64,000 bases of DNA, from positions 620,001-684,000 of the forward strand of contig CAWHTG010000004.1 of NCBI GenBank assembly GCA_963832245.1, written 5' to 3'. This document shows positions 17,041 through 25,562 of this stretch, in pieces. The translations under genes and the position numbers were made by a program. The notes below the pieces were generated by a model, which saw nothing but the letters and a program-made list of their open reading frames with translations, was not told the origin of the DNA and did no database searches. Origin of the DNA: JABDBE01 sp963832245. GTDB lineage: Bacteria; Acidobacteriota; Terriglobia; Terriglobales; Acidobacteriaceae. Positions within the stretch are counted from its first letter, which is position 1. The number at the start of each line of letters is the position of its first letter.

Positions 17041-17226
17041 GGGCTCTCCAAGTAAACCGGTAATCTATGGTAACAGCGGGGCGCACAGAGCAGCCCACGC
17101 GAAGGTCCCTGACTGGTGTCAAAGGAGATAACGGAATTCACCGGATATTTACAGTCTCGCAACAGTTCTGAAACACGGTCCAGGTACTCTATTTCCAGTA
17201 CACCCCTTCTAACCGGGAGGGTTTCT

Positions 17227-17257
17227 AGGACAGCTTCGGGGGGCTCCGAGCTGTCCT
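17227..17257. repeat. strong hairpin between hemL and the CsoR-like gene
   Basis: AGGACAGCT and AGCTGTCCT (9-base perfect arms, extended by TCGG/CCG) close a G-rich loop. It sits 44 bases beyond the minus-strand csoR-like stop, so it could end that transcript, but no clear T-tract follows on either strand. Confidence 0.5.
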
Positions 17258-17300
17258 GATTTCTTTGGCCGACACTCCCAGTTATTAGGACACACCTCGG

Positions 17301-17588
17301 TCATTTCAGATACGCGCGAACCAGGCCGATCAGATCCTCCCCTAACTCTTCCGGCGAATCGACGGCGCGATGGGGATTCATCATGTGCAGGCGGATGTGG
17401 TCTTCCAGTATCTCCGCCATCAAGCCGTTCACCCCGCCACGAATGGCAGCCAACAGCATCAGGATGTCGGCGCATTCGTCCCCGGCGGTAAGTGCACGCT
17501 CGACCGCTGCGAACTGGCCGGGGATCCGCTTGATGCGAAACAGCAGTTTCTGTTTCTCTTTTGAAATCTCGGGAATCTTATCTCGCAT
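17301..17588 (-). CDS. CsoR/RcnR-family metal-sensing repressor
   Basis: A 95-residue all-helical repressor. Helix 2 carries Cys39 and the next helix His64 and His68 (DECADI, EDHIRLHM). The Cys-His-His spacing (25 and 4) equals that of RcnR (Cys35, His60, His64), whereas copper sensors of the CsoR type have Cys at the last position; the N-terminal His3 of RcnR is missing. This points to nickel/cobalt or another non-copper ligand rather than Cu(I), as inference from ligands only. No transporter gene is adjacent, so the regulator appears orphaned; its own operator lies upstream. Confidence 0.88.
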   Translation of the reverse strand: MRDKIPEISKEKQKLLFRIKRIPGQFAAVERALTAGDECADILMLLAAIRGGVNGLMAEILEDHIRLHMMNPHRAVDSPEELGEDLIGLVRAYLK

Positions 17589-17619
17589 TTTTCCGCTCTC
17601 CCGATCTTTTCTTCTTGAC

Positions 17620-17638
17620 CATACCCAAGGGGGGTATG
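17620..17638. promoter_or_regulatory. CsoR/RcnR-type operator
   Basis: CATACCC-AAGGG-GGGTATG has perfect 7-base arms, AT-rich outer ends and a G/C tract in the middle, the pattern recognised by CsoR/RcnR tetramers. It is 31 bases upstream of the repressor start codon, consistent with autoregulation. Confidence 0.75.
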
Positions 17639-18023
17639 ATATAAAGTTATTGGCGGGAAATCCATAACTCCCCCGTCAGGAGTGGCTAAACAATTATGCA
17701 AACCGTGTTTGGACCAGAGCCTCCGAGTAGCATCGGCGGCATTCCGGTGTAGAACCAGCGGTAAGGTGTCCCGATAAGCTTCATCCTGCCTATCGCCTCA
17801 CTTCTGCTTCTTCTGGCCGACAACTGAAGAACGCGAGGGATCGAGGCTGGTGCCGCGAGGCATGCTTCTTCCTTCTGCAAAATTGAAACGTCCGAATCAC
17901 GATACGACCTGCACACTCGCGTTGCGGCTGAGACCCCCGCAATCTTTATGAACTTTTTATCTCATTTATTTTAAACACGACATCGAATGGGTGGTTGAAC
18001 TTTACAGAAAGGAGGTAACGACA
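17639..18023. other. region without a supported gene
   Basis: This stretch contains the far side of the CsoR-type operator and an AT-rich segment (about 17945-17975) that may hold the promoter of the next gene. The ribosome site AGGAGGT (18009-18017 region) belongs to the gene at 18024. No repressor-controlled transporter is present where one would be expected. Confidence 0.4.
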
Positions 18024-18272
18024 ATGGCCTGCATGAATCTATTCGCACAGCCAATGGCGATGGCGACGACGCAGCTCGCGCGCGTGATCCACCACGAAGA
18101 TGCCTTTTCGTGGCAGGTAAAACCGAAGACCGAACACAAGTCTTTGCGCATGAACTGGGTCGTGGTCACCGACGAGCAGGGCCGGCGGCAGCTCAGCTTC
18201 GTATGCATTGGGTGGCAGTCGAAGACTGCTGAAAGCTCGACCTGTAACATTCCTGTAACTAACCTTGCGTAG
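18024..18272 (+). CDS. hypothetical small protein, 82 aa
   Basis: Unrecognised, but the start is set by a near-perfect ribosome site (AAAGGAGGT, about seven bases before ATG), implying strong translation. The N-terminus is Met/Ala-rich (MACMNLFAQPMAMATTQLAR) and the middle has SLRMNWVVVTDEQGRRQLSF, suggesting a small beta-type domain. Two Cys occur near the C-terminus. No signal peptide. Function unknown. Confidence 0.6.
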   Translation: MACMNLFAQPMAMATTQLARVIHHEDAFSWQVKPKTEHKSLRMNWVVVTDEQGRRQLSFVCIGWQSKTAESSTCNIPVTNLA

Positions 18273-18345
18273 GCTGGGTCGATTGGCGATATACGCATCT
18301 CGCGTTGGGGTTTCGCCAATCACCGAGCCGAGCGCCCTAAGCTAG

Positions 18346-18359
18346 TTAACCATAGTTAA
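18346..18359. promoter_or_regulatory. inverted repeat upstream of porin gene
   Basis: TTAAC-CATA-GTTAA has perfect 5-base arms 70 bases before the porin ATG, near an AT-rich GATATAG stretch that could be a -10 region. It is a plausible operator; the regulator is unknown. Confidence 0.4.
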
Positions 18360-18428
18360 TGTGCGGGTGATATAGTTGCGTTAACCTATCCAAACAGGGG
18401 ATGGCCTAAAGGGAATTCGCCTCGACAG

Positions 18429-19901
18429 ATGAGGAAACAAGTCCAACTCGTGAATTTCAGCGTACGCTGGCTGCTCCTTATTTCTTGGGCAGTGGCTTTT
18501 GGTGCCGCGTGCCCGTCGCTCGCGCAGCAGGCGGACACTCCTTCCTCAGCGAGTGCGGAAACCGCGGCGCATGAAAGCGCCGCAAATGAAGCTGATCCGC
18601 CGTCTGACCCGCCCCCCGACGACAGTGTCGAAACGATGTTCCCCCATCTCAAGGACACGCGCTACTGGCTTTCGGGGCAGATGAATTTCATCTTCCAGAC
18701 CCATCCTCCAATTCACGCGCCCTACAGCGGGCCGAACAGCCTGAGACCTGTCTATGAGAAAGCCACGTCGCGTGTGCTGACGCTCTACACCGGCGTGAGG
18801 CTCAACGATTCCACCGAGCTTCTGGTGGACATTGAAGAGGCCGGCGGACAGGCTTTGAGCACAGGCCTCGGACTGGCGGGCAACACCGATCTCGATATCG
18901 TGCGCAATCCTCTATTGAGCAAAGCGCCTTACCTGGCGCGGGGCATGATTCACAAAGTATTCGCCTTGAGCAAAGATAAAATCGAGAACGAACGCACTGC
19001 GCTGTCGCTCTTTGATGAGCTGCCCCGCCGGCGGCTGGAAGTTCGGTGCGGCAAGTTCAGCATGGTGGATTTTTTTGACGTCAATTCAGTGGGCTCCGAT
19101 ACCCGTTTTCAATTCACCAACTGGACGGTCGACAACAACGGTGCATACGACTATGCAGCCGACACGCGCGGCTACACCGTGGGCGCTACCGCTGATTATG
19201 AAGACCGCAACTGGGGATTCCGCTTCGCCGAGGCGCTCATGCCTAAGGTTGCGAATGGAATCGATTTGGTGTGGAGACCGTGGCAAGCGCATGCGGAAAA
19301 CTTCGAATACGAGTTGCGTCATGGCTTGATTCCGAAAAAAGCGGGAGTGGTCCGTTTATTGGCCTACACGAATTATGCCAATATGGGCATCTACCGCCTG
19401 GCCATTGCGAACTTCGAAGCAGGCCTCACCCCCGTTCCAGAAATCACCGCTCATCCCTGGCACATCACGCGCAAATATGGATTCGGCGTGAACCTCGAGC
19501 AGAATCTAACCCGGCACCTGACCGCATTCGGCCGCTTCGGCTGGGACAATGGCAAGACCGAATCTTTCGCCTACACCGAAGTCGATCAGACCTTCGCTGG
19601 AGGGCTGGGAGCTAACGGCGCCTGGTGGCATCGCAGACAGGACCGGGCCGGGATTGCCTTCGTGACGAATGCAATTTGCAAATATCACCAGATCTACCTT
19701 GCCGATGGCGGCCTAGGTTTTCTCCTCGGCGATGGCAGACTCAACTATGGCCGCGAGAATATTGTGGAGTCCTATTACACCGTACACGTGTGGCGCGGCA
19801 TTTACGTGGCTCCGGGCGTGCAGCACATCGAGAATCCCGGGTACAATGGCGACCGCGGGCCGGTGATTGTGCCTTCCTTCCGCGCCCACATGGAGTTCTA
19901 A
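18429..19901 (+). CDS. OprB-family carbohydrate-selective porin
   Basis: A 490-residue outer-membrane protein. It has a signal peptide (about 1-34, ending SLAQQ), a Ser/Ala/Pro/Asp-rich spacer, then a beta-barrel starting HLKDTRYWLSGQMNFIFQTHPP, ending in the outer-membrane signature ...RAHMEF with C-terminal Phe. The family's RCGKFSMVDFFDVN and LEQNLTRHLTAFGRFGWDNGK motifs are visible. Expected function: sugar-selective diffusion across the outer membrane. No sugar genes adjoin. A second, distinct member lies at 46154. Confidence 0.85.
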   Translation: MRKQVQLVNFSVRWLLLISWAVAFGAACPSLAQQADTPSSASAETAAHESAANEADPPSDPPPDDSVETMFPHLKDTRYWLSGQMNFIFQTHPPIHAPYSGPNSLRPVYEKATSRVLTLYTGVRLNDSTELLVDIEEAGGQALSTGLGLAGNTDLDIVRNPLLSKAPYLARGMIHKVFALSKDKIENERTALSLFDELPRRRLEVRCGKFSMVDFFDVNSVGSDTRFQFTNWTVDNNGAYDYAADTRGYTVGATADYEDRNWGFRFAEALMPKVANGIDLVWRPWQAHAENFEYELRHGLIPKKAGVVRLLAYTNYANMGIYRLAIANFEAGLTPVPEITAHPWHITRKYGFGVNLEQNLTRHLTAFGRFGWDNGKTESFAYTEVDQTFAGGLGANGAWWHRRQDRAGIAFVTNAICKYHQIYLADGGLGFLLGDGRLNYGRENIVESYYTVHVWRGIYVAPGVQHIENPGYNGDRGPVIVPSFRAHMEF

Positions 19902-20033
19902 AACCTGAAAACAATGTGATTCGGTGGTGGTCGTAATGGATACGACGCTTTCCACTGCGGCCGTTCGTGTTGCTTGCTAGTATTTCCCACGAGAGCCCTA
20001 CGCGAATCGCTCTGGCAAGGAGCCGTATCCGCC

Positions 20034-20255
20034 ATGAAAAAGAATGTCTGGAGAGCGCTAATCGAGGTAGTTTTTATTATCTTCCTTTTCTATTCCAATC
20101 TATTGATGGGAGAGTTTGAGCGCTCGGGCATGGGGCAGAAGAGGGGGTTAGCTTGGGCCATCAGGGATGTTTTTACCGCTGCCAATTTTGAAATCGCTTG
20201 CATAGCCGCGCTTACCGGTTATGTCTTGTTTGAATTTCTTCGAAAGAAGTTCTAG
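20034..20255 (+). CDS. hypothetical two-span small membrane protein
   Basis: A 73-residue protein starting MKKNVWRALIEVVFIIFLFYS, with two hydrophobic helices (about 8-25 and 48-66) and a basic tail (FEFLRKKF). AAGGAG lies upstream at a rather long distance. Positive-inside reasoning places both ends in the cytoplasm. Not recognised. Confidence 0.55.
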   Translation: MKKNVWRALIEVVFIIFLFYSNLLMGEFERSGMGQKRGLAWAIRDVFTAANFEIACIAALTGYVLFEFLRKKF

Positions 20256-20345
20256 GACGATCTGGCTCTCGGGTGGTTCGCCGGAAATCTCCAATCAGGC
20301 GCTCGGGAGAGAGTGCGGCTCCGTCGAGTGTAAAAAGATAAAGGA

Positions 20346-20370
20346 AAAGGCCGGTATTGATCCGGCCTTT
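20346..20370 (-). terminator. terminator of the HU gene
   Basis: The perfect 9-base stem AAAGGCCGG / CCGGCCTTT with a 7-base loop is followed on the minus strand by TTCCTTTAT. It begins 20 bases after the HU stop codon. Confidence 0.8.
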
Positions 20371-20390
20371 GCGTCGAGCAAAATTAATAT

Positions 20391-20690
20391 TTACTTTTTG
20401 GCCGGGGGCGCGATTGCGTCTTTGGTCGCTTTTGCTACACGGAACTTTACTACAGTCTTGGCCTTGATCTGGATAGGTTCGCCGGTTTGCGGGTTGCGTC
20501 CCATGCGGGCCTTGCGATGCGCCTTGACCAGGCGGCCTAGTCCGGGGACGACGAATACACCGTTCTTTTTTGTTTCTTTGACTGCGACATCGGTTAGGTG
20601 CTCAAGAAATGCGGCTGCTGTTTTGTTGTTGCTCTCAAGTTTCTCCGCCAAATGGCGGACGAGTTGGGTCTTGGTCATGCCTGAAGCCAT
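20391..20690 (-). CDS. hup: HU/IHF-family DNA-binding protein
   Basis: A 99-residue nucleoid protein. It begins MTKTQLVRHLAEKLESN after a four-residue lead and has the beta-arm motif VPGLGRLVKAHRKARMGRNPQTGEPIQIKA and a Lys/Ala-rich tail. AGGAGG precedes the ATG. The arm carries the RNPxTG signature with the intercalating Pro. A TATAAG box upstream on the minus strand is a candidate -10 element, and a strong terminator follows the gene. Confidence 0.93.
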   Translation of the reverse strand: MASGMTKTQLVRHLAEKLESNNKTAAAFLEHLTDVAVKETKKNGVFVVPGLGRLVKAHRKARMGRNPQTGEPIQIKAKTVVKFRVAKATKDAIAPPAKK

Positions 20691-20773
20691 GAATCCTCCT
20701 GTAACGCGAACGTTGATTTTGCTGCGATGAAAGCCATCTTATATCAGGTTCCTGTGGAAAAATAGCGTTTCAG

Positions 20774-20795
20774 CCGCATTTTATGCGGTTTTTTT
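20774..20795 (+). terminator. rho-independent terminator in the leader of the 20935 gene
   Basis: CCGCAT-TTT-ATGCGG followed by seven T. No plus-strand gene ends nearby (HU is on the other strand), so it must stop a transcript starting in the HU/20935 divergent region or act as an attenuator. Confidence 0.75.
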
Positions 20796-20810
20796 CGTTT
20801 AGGAACCTCG

Positions 20811-20836
20811 AAAGCCCATAAAAATCGGGTTTTTTC
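20811..20836 (+). terminator. second tandem terminator-like hairpin
   Basis: AAAGCCC and GGGTTTT (one G-T pair) flank an A-rich loop and are followed by TT. It lies 15 bases after the first terminator and about 100 bases before the GTG of the next gene. Confidence 0.55.
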
Positions 20837-20934
20837 GCGGTTGCAGCTTCCAGAACCGCTCTGTTTGTCGGTTTAGCCAGCATGGCCAATGAAGTTCCTC
20901 CTGCATGTGATAATGATTTCGGGAGCTGACAATC

Positions 20935-21594
20935 GTGCGTTGTGCCATTTGCGAGAAGCGAAAAGAGAAGCGCTTCTGTCCCGCCATCCATGGACGAATC
21001 TGTCCGCAGTGTTGTGGTGAACAACGCGAAGTGACGCTCGATTGTCCCAACAGTTGTGTCTACCTGCAGCAGGCGCGGCAGCATGAAAGGGCGCGTCCCT
21101 TGCAGGACTTGGATCAGACAGCTTTGTTTCCGCAGGTCGAAATCGGCGAGCAGTTCCTCTATGAGCATGAGCACCTGATCTTGGGCCTGACTTACGCGCT
21201 GGCAAGGCGTGCGCAGGCCGATCGTGGCATCACGGATGCGGACCTGATTGCCGCGCTTACATCGATGGCTAAAAAGCAAGAAACATTAGTCCGATCAGGT
21301 CTGCACTACGAAACGCCGACATCCAGCCTGAGCCAGCAAGCGGTGGTCGCAGAGATACAGGAACTGCTGAAGGGCTATCGGGAGACGGAACAGAAGAACC
21401 TCGGGTACAGCCAGTTGCGCGATTCTGATGTGCTGAGCGCGCTGGTCTTCCTCGTGCGCATGGGTCACGCCCGCACTTCCGGGCGGCCCAAGTCGCGAGC
21501 CTTCGTGGATTTTGTCCTCTCGCAATTCCAACCAGCGAAACAGTCAACCCTGGCCACACCGGCAGAGGCTGGAAGCCAAATCATTATTCCATAG
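20935..21594 (+). CDS. hypothetical protein with N-terminal zinc-ribbon-like Cys cluster
   Basis: A 219-residue protein starting at GTG (GGGAG upstream). The first 45 residues contain eight Cys: CAICEKRKEKRFCPA, ICPQCCGEQRE, LDCPNSCVYL, resembling one or two metal knuckles. The rest is helical and charged, without recognised catalytic motifs, and ends in a flexible tail. No neighbour suggests a role. The two terminator hairpins in its leader suggest control by attenuation or a small RNA just upstream. Seen in the sequence: the Cys pattern; function: unknown. Confidence 0.75.
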   Translation: MRCAICEKRKEKRFCPAIHGRICPQCCGEQREVTLDCPNSCVYLQQARQHERARPLQDLDQTALFPQVEIGEQFLYEHEHLILGLTYALARRAQADRGITDADLIAALTSMAKKQETLVRSGLHYETPTSSLSQQAVVAEIQELLKGYRETEQKNLGYSQLRDSDVLSALVFLVRMGHARTSGRPKSRAFVDFVLSQFQPAKQSTLATPAEAGSQIIIP

Positions 21595-21659
21595 TGATCC
21601 AAAAAGTAGCCCCGGATCTAAGAGACCGCACAGAAAAAGAAGAAGCTTTATCCGTACAA

Positions 21660-22148
21660 TCAGTGGCTAATGATCCTACGCACTGCTTGTCCCGGGGGCA
21701 ACGCATCACGTAGTTCCTGAATCGTTCGCTTCAGGACGGGATGACGCACGTCTGCCGCGATGTCGGCTAACGGTTCCAGCGCGAAGCGGCGCTCGTGCAT
21801 GGCGGGATGGGGAATCGTCAAACCCGGACCCTCAACGAGTGAATTGCCAAATAACAAAATGTCGATGTCGATGATGCGCGGACCTTTCTTCTGCGCTCGG
21901 CGCCGCCCCAATTGTTGCTCGATTTCGAGAATGCCCGTCAGCAGTTGTTTGGGCGTCTTCTCCGTGTCCAGCGCGACTGCACAATTCAGAAACCAAGGTT
22001 GGGCCGTAAATTCCACGGGTTCGGTTTCGTAGAAAGAGGAGATCGCGACCACCACACCCAATTCGCGTAAGTGATCGATGGCCGTATTCAAGTTTGCGGC
22101 ACGATCACCGACATTGGACCCAAGCGAAAGATAGACGCGGTTATGCAT
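21660..22148 (-). CDS. folK: 2-amino-4-hydroxy-6-hydroxymethyldihydropteridine pyrophosphokinase
   Basis: Transfers pyrophosphate from ATP to the pterin alcohol in folate synthesis. Motifs: YLSLGSNVGDRAANL at the start, YETEPVEFTAQPWFLNCAV, LEIEQQLGRRRAQKKGPRIIDIDILLFG (with the Asp pair that binds Mg2+) and the PHPAMHERRFALEPLADIA ending. At 162 residues it is of standard length. No other folate gene is in the window. Confidence 0.95.
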   Translation of the reverse strand: MHNRVYLSLGSNVGDRAANLNTAIDHLRELGVVVAISSFYETEPVEFTAQPWFLNCAVALDTEKTPKQLLTGILEIEQQLGRRRAQKKGPRIIDIDILLFGNSLVEGPGLTIPHPAMHERRFALEPLADIAADVRHPVLKRTIQELRDALPPGQAVRRIISH

Positions 22149-22191
22149 TGCAACCTAGCGCCGGCATCTTGCCCGCTGTCGCGAGGGCATC

Positions 22192-22209
22192 CCGTCCTCG
22201 CCGGGACGG
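22192..22209. repeat. GC-rich intergenic hairpin upstream of folK
   Basis: CCGTCC and GGACGG close a TCGCCG loop. In reverse orientation it carries the octamer CGAGGACG seen in the hairpin at 1485-1502. Probably a dispersed REP-like element. Confidence 0.35.
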
Positions 22210-22333
22210 CGGTGCTACACTTTGCCACTGCCAACACGGGATGTCAACCGATCCCCGGTATCCAGTTAAAGACTTGCGGCGGCGGCTTGGTCCCGGCAGG
22301 CTTTAAGGGACATCACCACTCAAAGCACGGGCG

Positions 22334-22606
22334 ATGACGCCTGCGTCTACATTGAAAGGCGAGGTAAAGGCTCTAATGCTTTCGATTCACGCGAAGATTA
22401 ATCGTACCCAGCGTCTGCTACGCATGCTTGAGGAAGACGCTCCGCTGCTCGCCGTCAGGGTTGCGCCGTTGACACCGGAACGTCAGCGGTCGGCGAAAGA
22501 TTATGCCGCCCGGTTAACTGCGCACGCCCAAGCAGAGCTTGAAAAGCTGGTCGAAGAGGGATCCTCCTGGGATTCCAACGATCGCACTCCGCAAGCCGCC
22601 GATTAA
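22334..22606 (+). CDS. hypothetical small helical protein, 90 aa
   Basis: Unrecognised. The protein is Lys/Arg/Glu/Ala-rich and predicted helical, with SIHAKINRTQRLLRMLEED and a second amphipathic stretch (YAARLTAHAQAELEKLVEEG). No ribosome site is obvious before the ATG. It is the only plus-strand gene between two minus-strand housekeeping genes, and it could be a chance frame. Confidence 0.4.
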   Translation: MTPASTLKGEVKALMLSIHAKINRTQRLLRMLEEDAPLLAVRVAPLTPERQRSAKDYAARLTAHAQAELEKLVEEGSSWDSNDRTPQAAD

Positions 22607-22654
22607 ACAGGTTGTCGAAATGAGTGCGGCTGGAACTTCACGCGAGAGAAACAA

Positions 22655-23560
22655 TCACGCCAATTGTCCAGCCAGGGCATGGCTCGACGATAGAACGGGA
22701 TCACTCTGATCCTCGATTGTAGTTTCCTCCCACAACGTGTGATCGCGTAGCAGCCGGGAGACTAGGGCCGTGTGCATGGCATGGCCGGCACGGTCTGCAA
22801 CGACGTTGCCCAGGATCTGTTTCCCCAGAAGCGCGAGGTCGCCAATGAGATCAAGCACCTTATGCCGCACGAATTCATCGGCAAAGCGCAACGGAGGGTT
22901 TTCCACATCATCTCTGGTGAGCACGACGCAGTTGTCTCGTGACGCGCCACGGATCAAGCCCATATTACGCATGGCCAGCTCGTCCTGACGGGAACCGAAG
23001 GTGCGCGCCGCGGCAATCTCACGAAAGTAGTTGCCGTTCGCCAGCTCCACGCTGAAGATTTCTTTGCCGATAAGCGGATGCGGAAAGTTGATGGTGTAAG
23101 ACACGGAATAGGTGTCGGCTGGATAGACTGCGATAAACTTATTGCCTTCGTGCAATTCAAGGGCGTGCCGAATGCGAAGATAGGTTCGCGGACGCCGCTG
23201 CTTCCTGATTCCTGCCTGCTGGATCAGCTCCACGAAAGGGCGCGCACTTCCATCCAGGATGGGTAGCTCCAGATTGTCCAGCTCGACTATGGCGTTATCA
23301 ATGCCAGTTCCAATGAAGGCCGAAAGTAAATGCTCGGTGGTGGAAATCAACACGCCCTTTTTCATCAAGCTGGTGGCGTAGCTTACGCGGGCGACGTTAC
23401 GGCTGACGGCCTCAACCGCAAAGTCATCGAGGTCGACGCGGTGAAACACAATGCCAGACCCCGCAGGAGCGGGGAGGATGCGTAGATGGACAGGAGCGCC
23501 GCTGTGCAGACCGACCCCAGCACACTCCACGGGCCCACGAATTGTTTGTTCGTGTTTCAA
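22655..23560 (-). CDS. lpxC: UDP-3-O-acyl-N-acetylglucosamine deacetylase
   Basis: A zinc enzyme, the committed step of lipid A synthesis, so the cell has a Gram-negative outer membrane. Visible: TTEHLLSAFIGTGIDNA with the first zinc His, ELPILDGSARPFVELI, FVRHKVLDLIGDLALLG with the second zinc His and Asp, and AGHAMHTALVSRLL with the catalytic His. At 301 residues it matches the family. It is monocistronic here. Confidence 0.96.
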   Translation of the reverse strand: MKHEQTIRGPVECAGVGLHSGAPVHLRILPAPAGSGIVFHRVDLDDFAVEAVSRNVARVSYATSLMKKGVLISTTEHLLSAFIGTGIDNAIVELDNLELPILDGSARPFVELIQQAGIRKQRRPRTYLRIRHALELHEGNKFIAVYPADTYSVSYTINFPHPLIGKEIFSVELANGNYFREIAAARTFGSRQDELAMRNMGLIRGASRDNCVVLTRDDVENPPLRFADEFVRHKVLDLIGDLALLGKQILGNVVADRAGHAMHTALVSRLLRDHTLWEETTIEDQSDPVLSSSHALAGQLA

Positions 23561-23707
23561 CCTCAGTTCTCTTATCTGGTGTTAGATGAGGAGTTTACCG
23601 TCAGAGGCTGTAAGTCTGGCTGTGGCTTTTTGGCCACACTTCGTGGGAATTTGCCGACCTTACATCTAAAACGTCATCCTGCAAACACTTAGCCTGTGAA
23701 AGACCGA

Positions 23708-24523
23708 TCACTTCTTGGGTTCACCTTTGTAGGGATCGTAGGTTACATCGGCGTTGAACATGGAGTCACTTAGTCCTTTGTTGTAACTCACCGAGTTCAT
23801 GAAGCGCTGGTTGGACATATCCCCGTTGTAGAAACGAGTGACGCTGAATGGCGTCATAATGCCTTGCACCGGGCGGTAGTTGTCGTAGACCTCGTCCTCG
23901 ATGTTGCGCTCCTTATCGGTGGGATCGCGCCACGAGTATGTTTTCTTCACTGGAAGATGCGTGGTGGTATCGATGTACAAGGTGACGCTCTGATTGCTGG
24001 CGGTCATGACGGAGACCTGTTCTGTATCTTTCTGTGCGGCTACGGTATGGCCTTCGTAAAATAGAGCGATGCCAGGTTGTGGGAGCCATTTTCGTATCAC
24101 CCAATCCAGCGAATACTCGCGCCGCCGCAAATAGTCGGCGACCGACTTGGGCGCATCGGAGCGAGTGCCTTTGTAGGTGATCTCGAAACCCTGGTCGCCC
24201 CGGTACACGTACACCACGTCGCGCTTTTTGGTAAGTTCGATGCGGTCCTTGTCAGGGAATTTGTAGAAGCGGTAGAACAGGGTTCCGACGCCCTCTGATT
24301 GTCCCAGATGAAAACCGTACGAGCGGCCTTCCTGGCTGACGTCTTCAATATTCAGGTAGGCGTTTCCGCCTAGAGCTTGAACCATCTGATCAAGCAGAGT
24401 TTTGGCTCGGCGGGCGTTGTCCTGGTCAACCGGAATGGATTGCGTGGCGGTGGCAGGCGCCGAGGTATTCGCTTGCCCGAAGGCTAGTCCGGTCAGCAAG
24501 ACAACCGAAAGAATATGCTTCAT
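23708..24523 (-). CDS. secreted LolA/LolB-like outer-membrane lipoprotein-sorting protein
   Basis: A 271-residue protein from the ATG at 24523 (a GTG three codons upstream is the alternative). It has a signal peptide (MKHILSVVLLTGLAFGQA) and a mature region that opens with RRAKTLLDQMVQALGGNAYL, the common start of LolA-fold proteins in Acidobacteriota and Bacteroidota. Later features: FYRFYKFPDKDRIELTKKRDVVYVYRGDQGFEITYKG and the substrate-cavity strand VTLYIDTTTHLPVKKTY. The role in lipoprotein transport is inference from the fold. Confidence 0.75.
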   Translation of the reverse strand: MKHILSVVLLTGLAFGQANTSAPATATQSIPVDQDNARRAKTLLDQMVQALGGNAYLNIEDVSQEGRSYGFHLGQSEGVGTLFYRFYKFPDKDRIELTKKRDVVYVYRGDQGFEITYKGTRSDAPKSVADYLRRREYSLDWVIRKWLPQPGIALFYEGHTVAAQKDTEQVSVMTASNQSVTLYIDTTTHLPVKKTYSWRDPTDKERNIEDEVYDNYRPVQGIMTPFSVTRFYNGDMSNQRFMNSVSYNKGLSDSMFNADVTYDPYKGEPKK

Positions 24524-24678
24524 GCTCCCCACTGATTAGACGCTGCAATAGCCACTGTAGCTGCCTGCGTAGCGCGGACATTCCGGTCCATCGCCTTTGA
24601 CTTGCGAGTGATCTCGATCTCGAACTTGAAAATCAACGTCAAAGGCAGCGGACAAGAGTGTCGGCCCCATTTGAAGAT

Positions 24679-25455
24679 CTATCCTGCGAGCACCGCACCG
24701 CCGTTCACGTTGAAAACCTCCCCCGTAATGAAGCCGGCATGCGGAGTACATAGAAATAGGATGGGGGCCGCAATTTCTTCTGGCTTGGCTACCCGTCCTA
24801 GCGGAATGGTTGCGAAAATCGCGGCCCGGCTTTTCGGTTCATTCAACGCCGGCGAGGACATATCGGTATCAACCCATCCCGGTGCTACGGAATTCACATA
24901 AATGCCGTCGCGAGCGAGTTCGGTAGAGAGCCCCTTGACCATGGCGATCAGCGCACCCTTGGTCGCAGCGTAGTCGCAGTGAAAAGCCTCGCCGCGCTGT
25001 CCGGCGGTAGAACTGACCAGCACGATATGGCCTGCGGCGTCGCCCGACTTCCGCTGCTTCTTCATCTGAGCGACGGAATGCTTGATGAGCGCGAAGACGC
25101 TGTCCAGATTAATGGCGACCGTGTTTCGCCACTGCGAAGCGTCCATCTGATCAATAGCCACGTCCTCCGCCGGCCAGACGCCGTGATTGGCGACAAGAAT
25201 ATCGAGCCCTCCGAAATGGTTGACCGCGCTGGCCACCAGATCCCGTGCCGTCTCCGTCCCGGAAAGATTGCAGGCAACCGCGGCGCAGTTGTCGGCGCCC
25301 AACTCCTTGACCAGTTGATCAGCCTGCGGTTTCGACTTCTCGTAGTTGAAAAGCACTCGGGCGCCCGCAGCCACGAACATCCGGACTGTAGCTGCGCCGA
25401 TGCCTCGCGAACCACCAGTGATGAGGGCAACCTTGCCAGAGAGGGAAAGATTCAT
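24679..25455 (-). CDS. short-chain dehydrogenase/reductase, FabG-like
   Basis: A 258-residue classical SDR. The cofactor motif TGGSRGIGAAT is at about residues 13-23, the NANHGVW-type motif (here LVANHGVWPAED) follows, the catalytic Ser is in VLVSSTAG, and Tyr-x3-Lys appears in CDYAATKGALIAM. The Ser/Tyr/Lys triad is intact. FabG-like length and sequence, but no fatty-acid genes adjoin, so it may be a general ketone/alcohol oxidoreductase. Confidence 0.9.
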   Translation of the reverse strand: MNLSLSGKVALITGGSRGIGAATVRMFVAAGARVLFNYEKSKPQADQLVKELGADNCAAVACNLSGTETARDLVASAVNHFGGLDILVANHGVWPAEDVAIDQMDASQWRNTVAINLDSVFALIKHSVAQMKKQRKSGDAAGHIVLVSSTAGQRGEAFHCDYAATKGALIAMVKGLSTELARDGIYVNSVAPGWVDTDMSSPALNEPKSRAAIFATIPLGRVAKPEEIAAPILFLCTPHAGFITGEVFNVNGGAVLAG

Positions 25456-25562
25456 ATGTCCTAGTCTCAGGGTTCAAGTTCCAGGTTGCAAGCGAGACGC
25501 GAAAAAGTGAGAGGATGCTTCCTTCGATAAAATACGACGACTCGCGTCGATGAGGATGCGGC

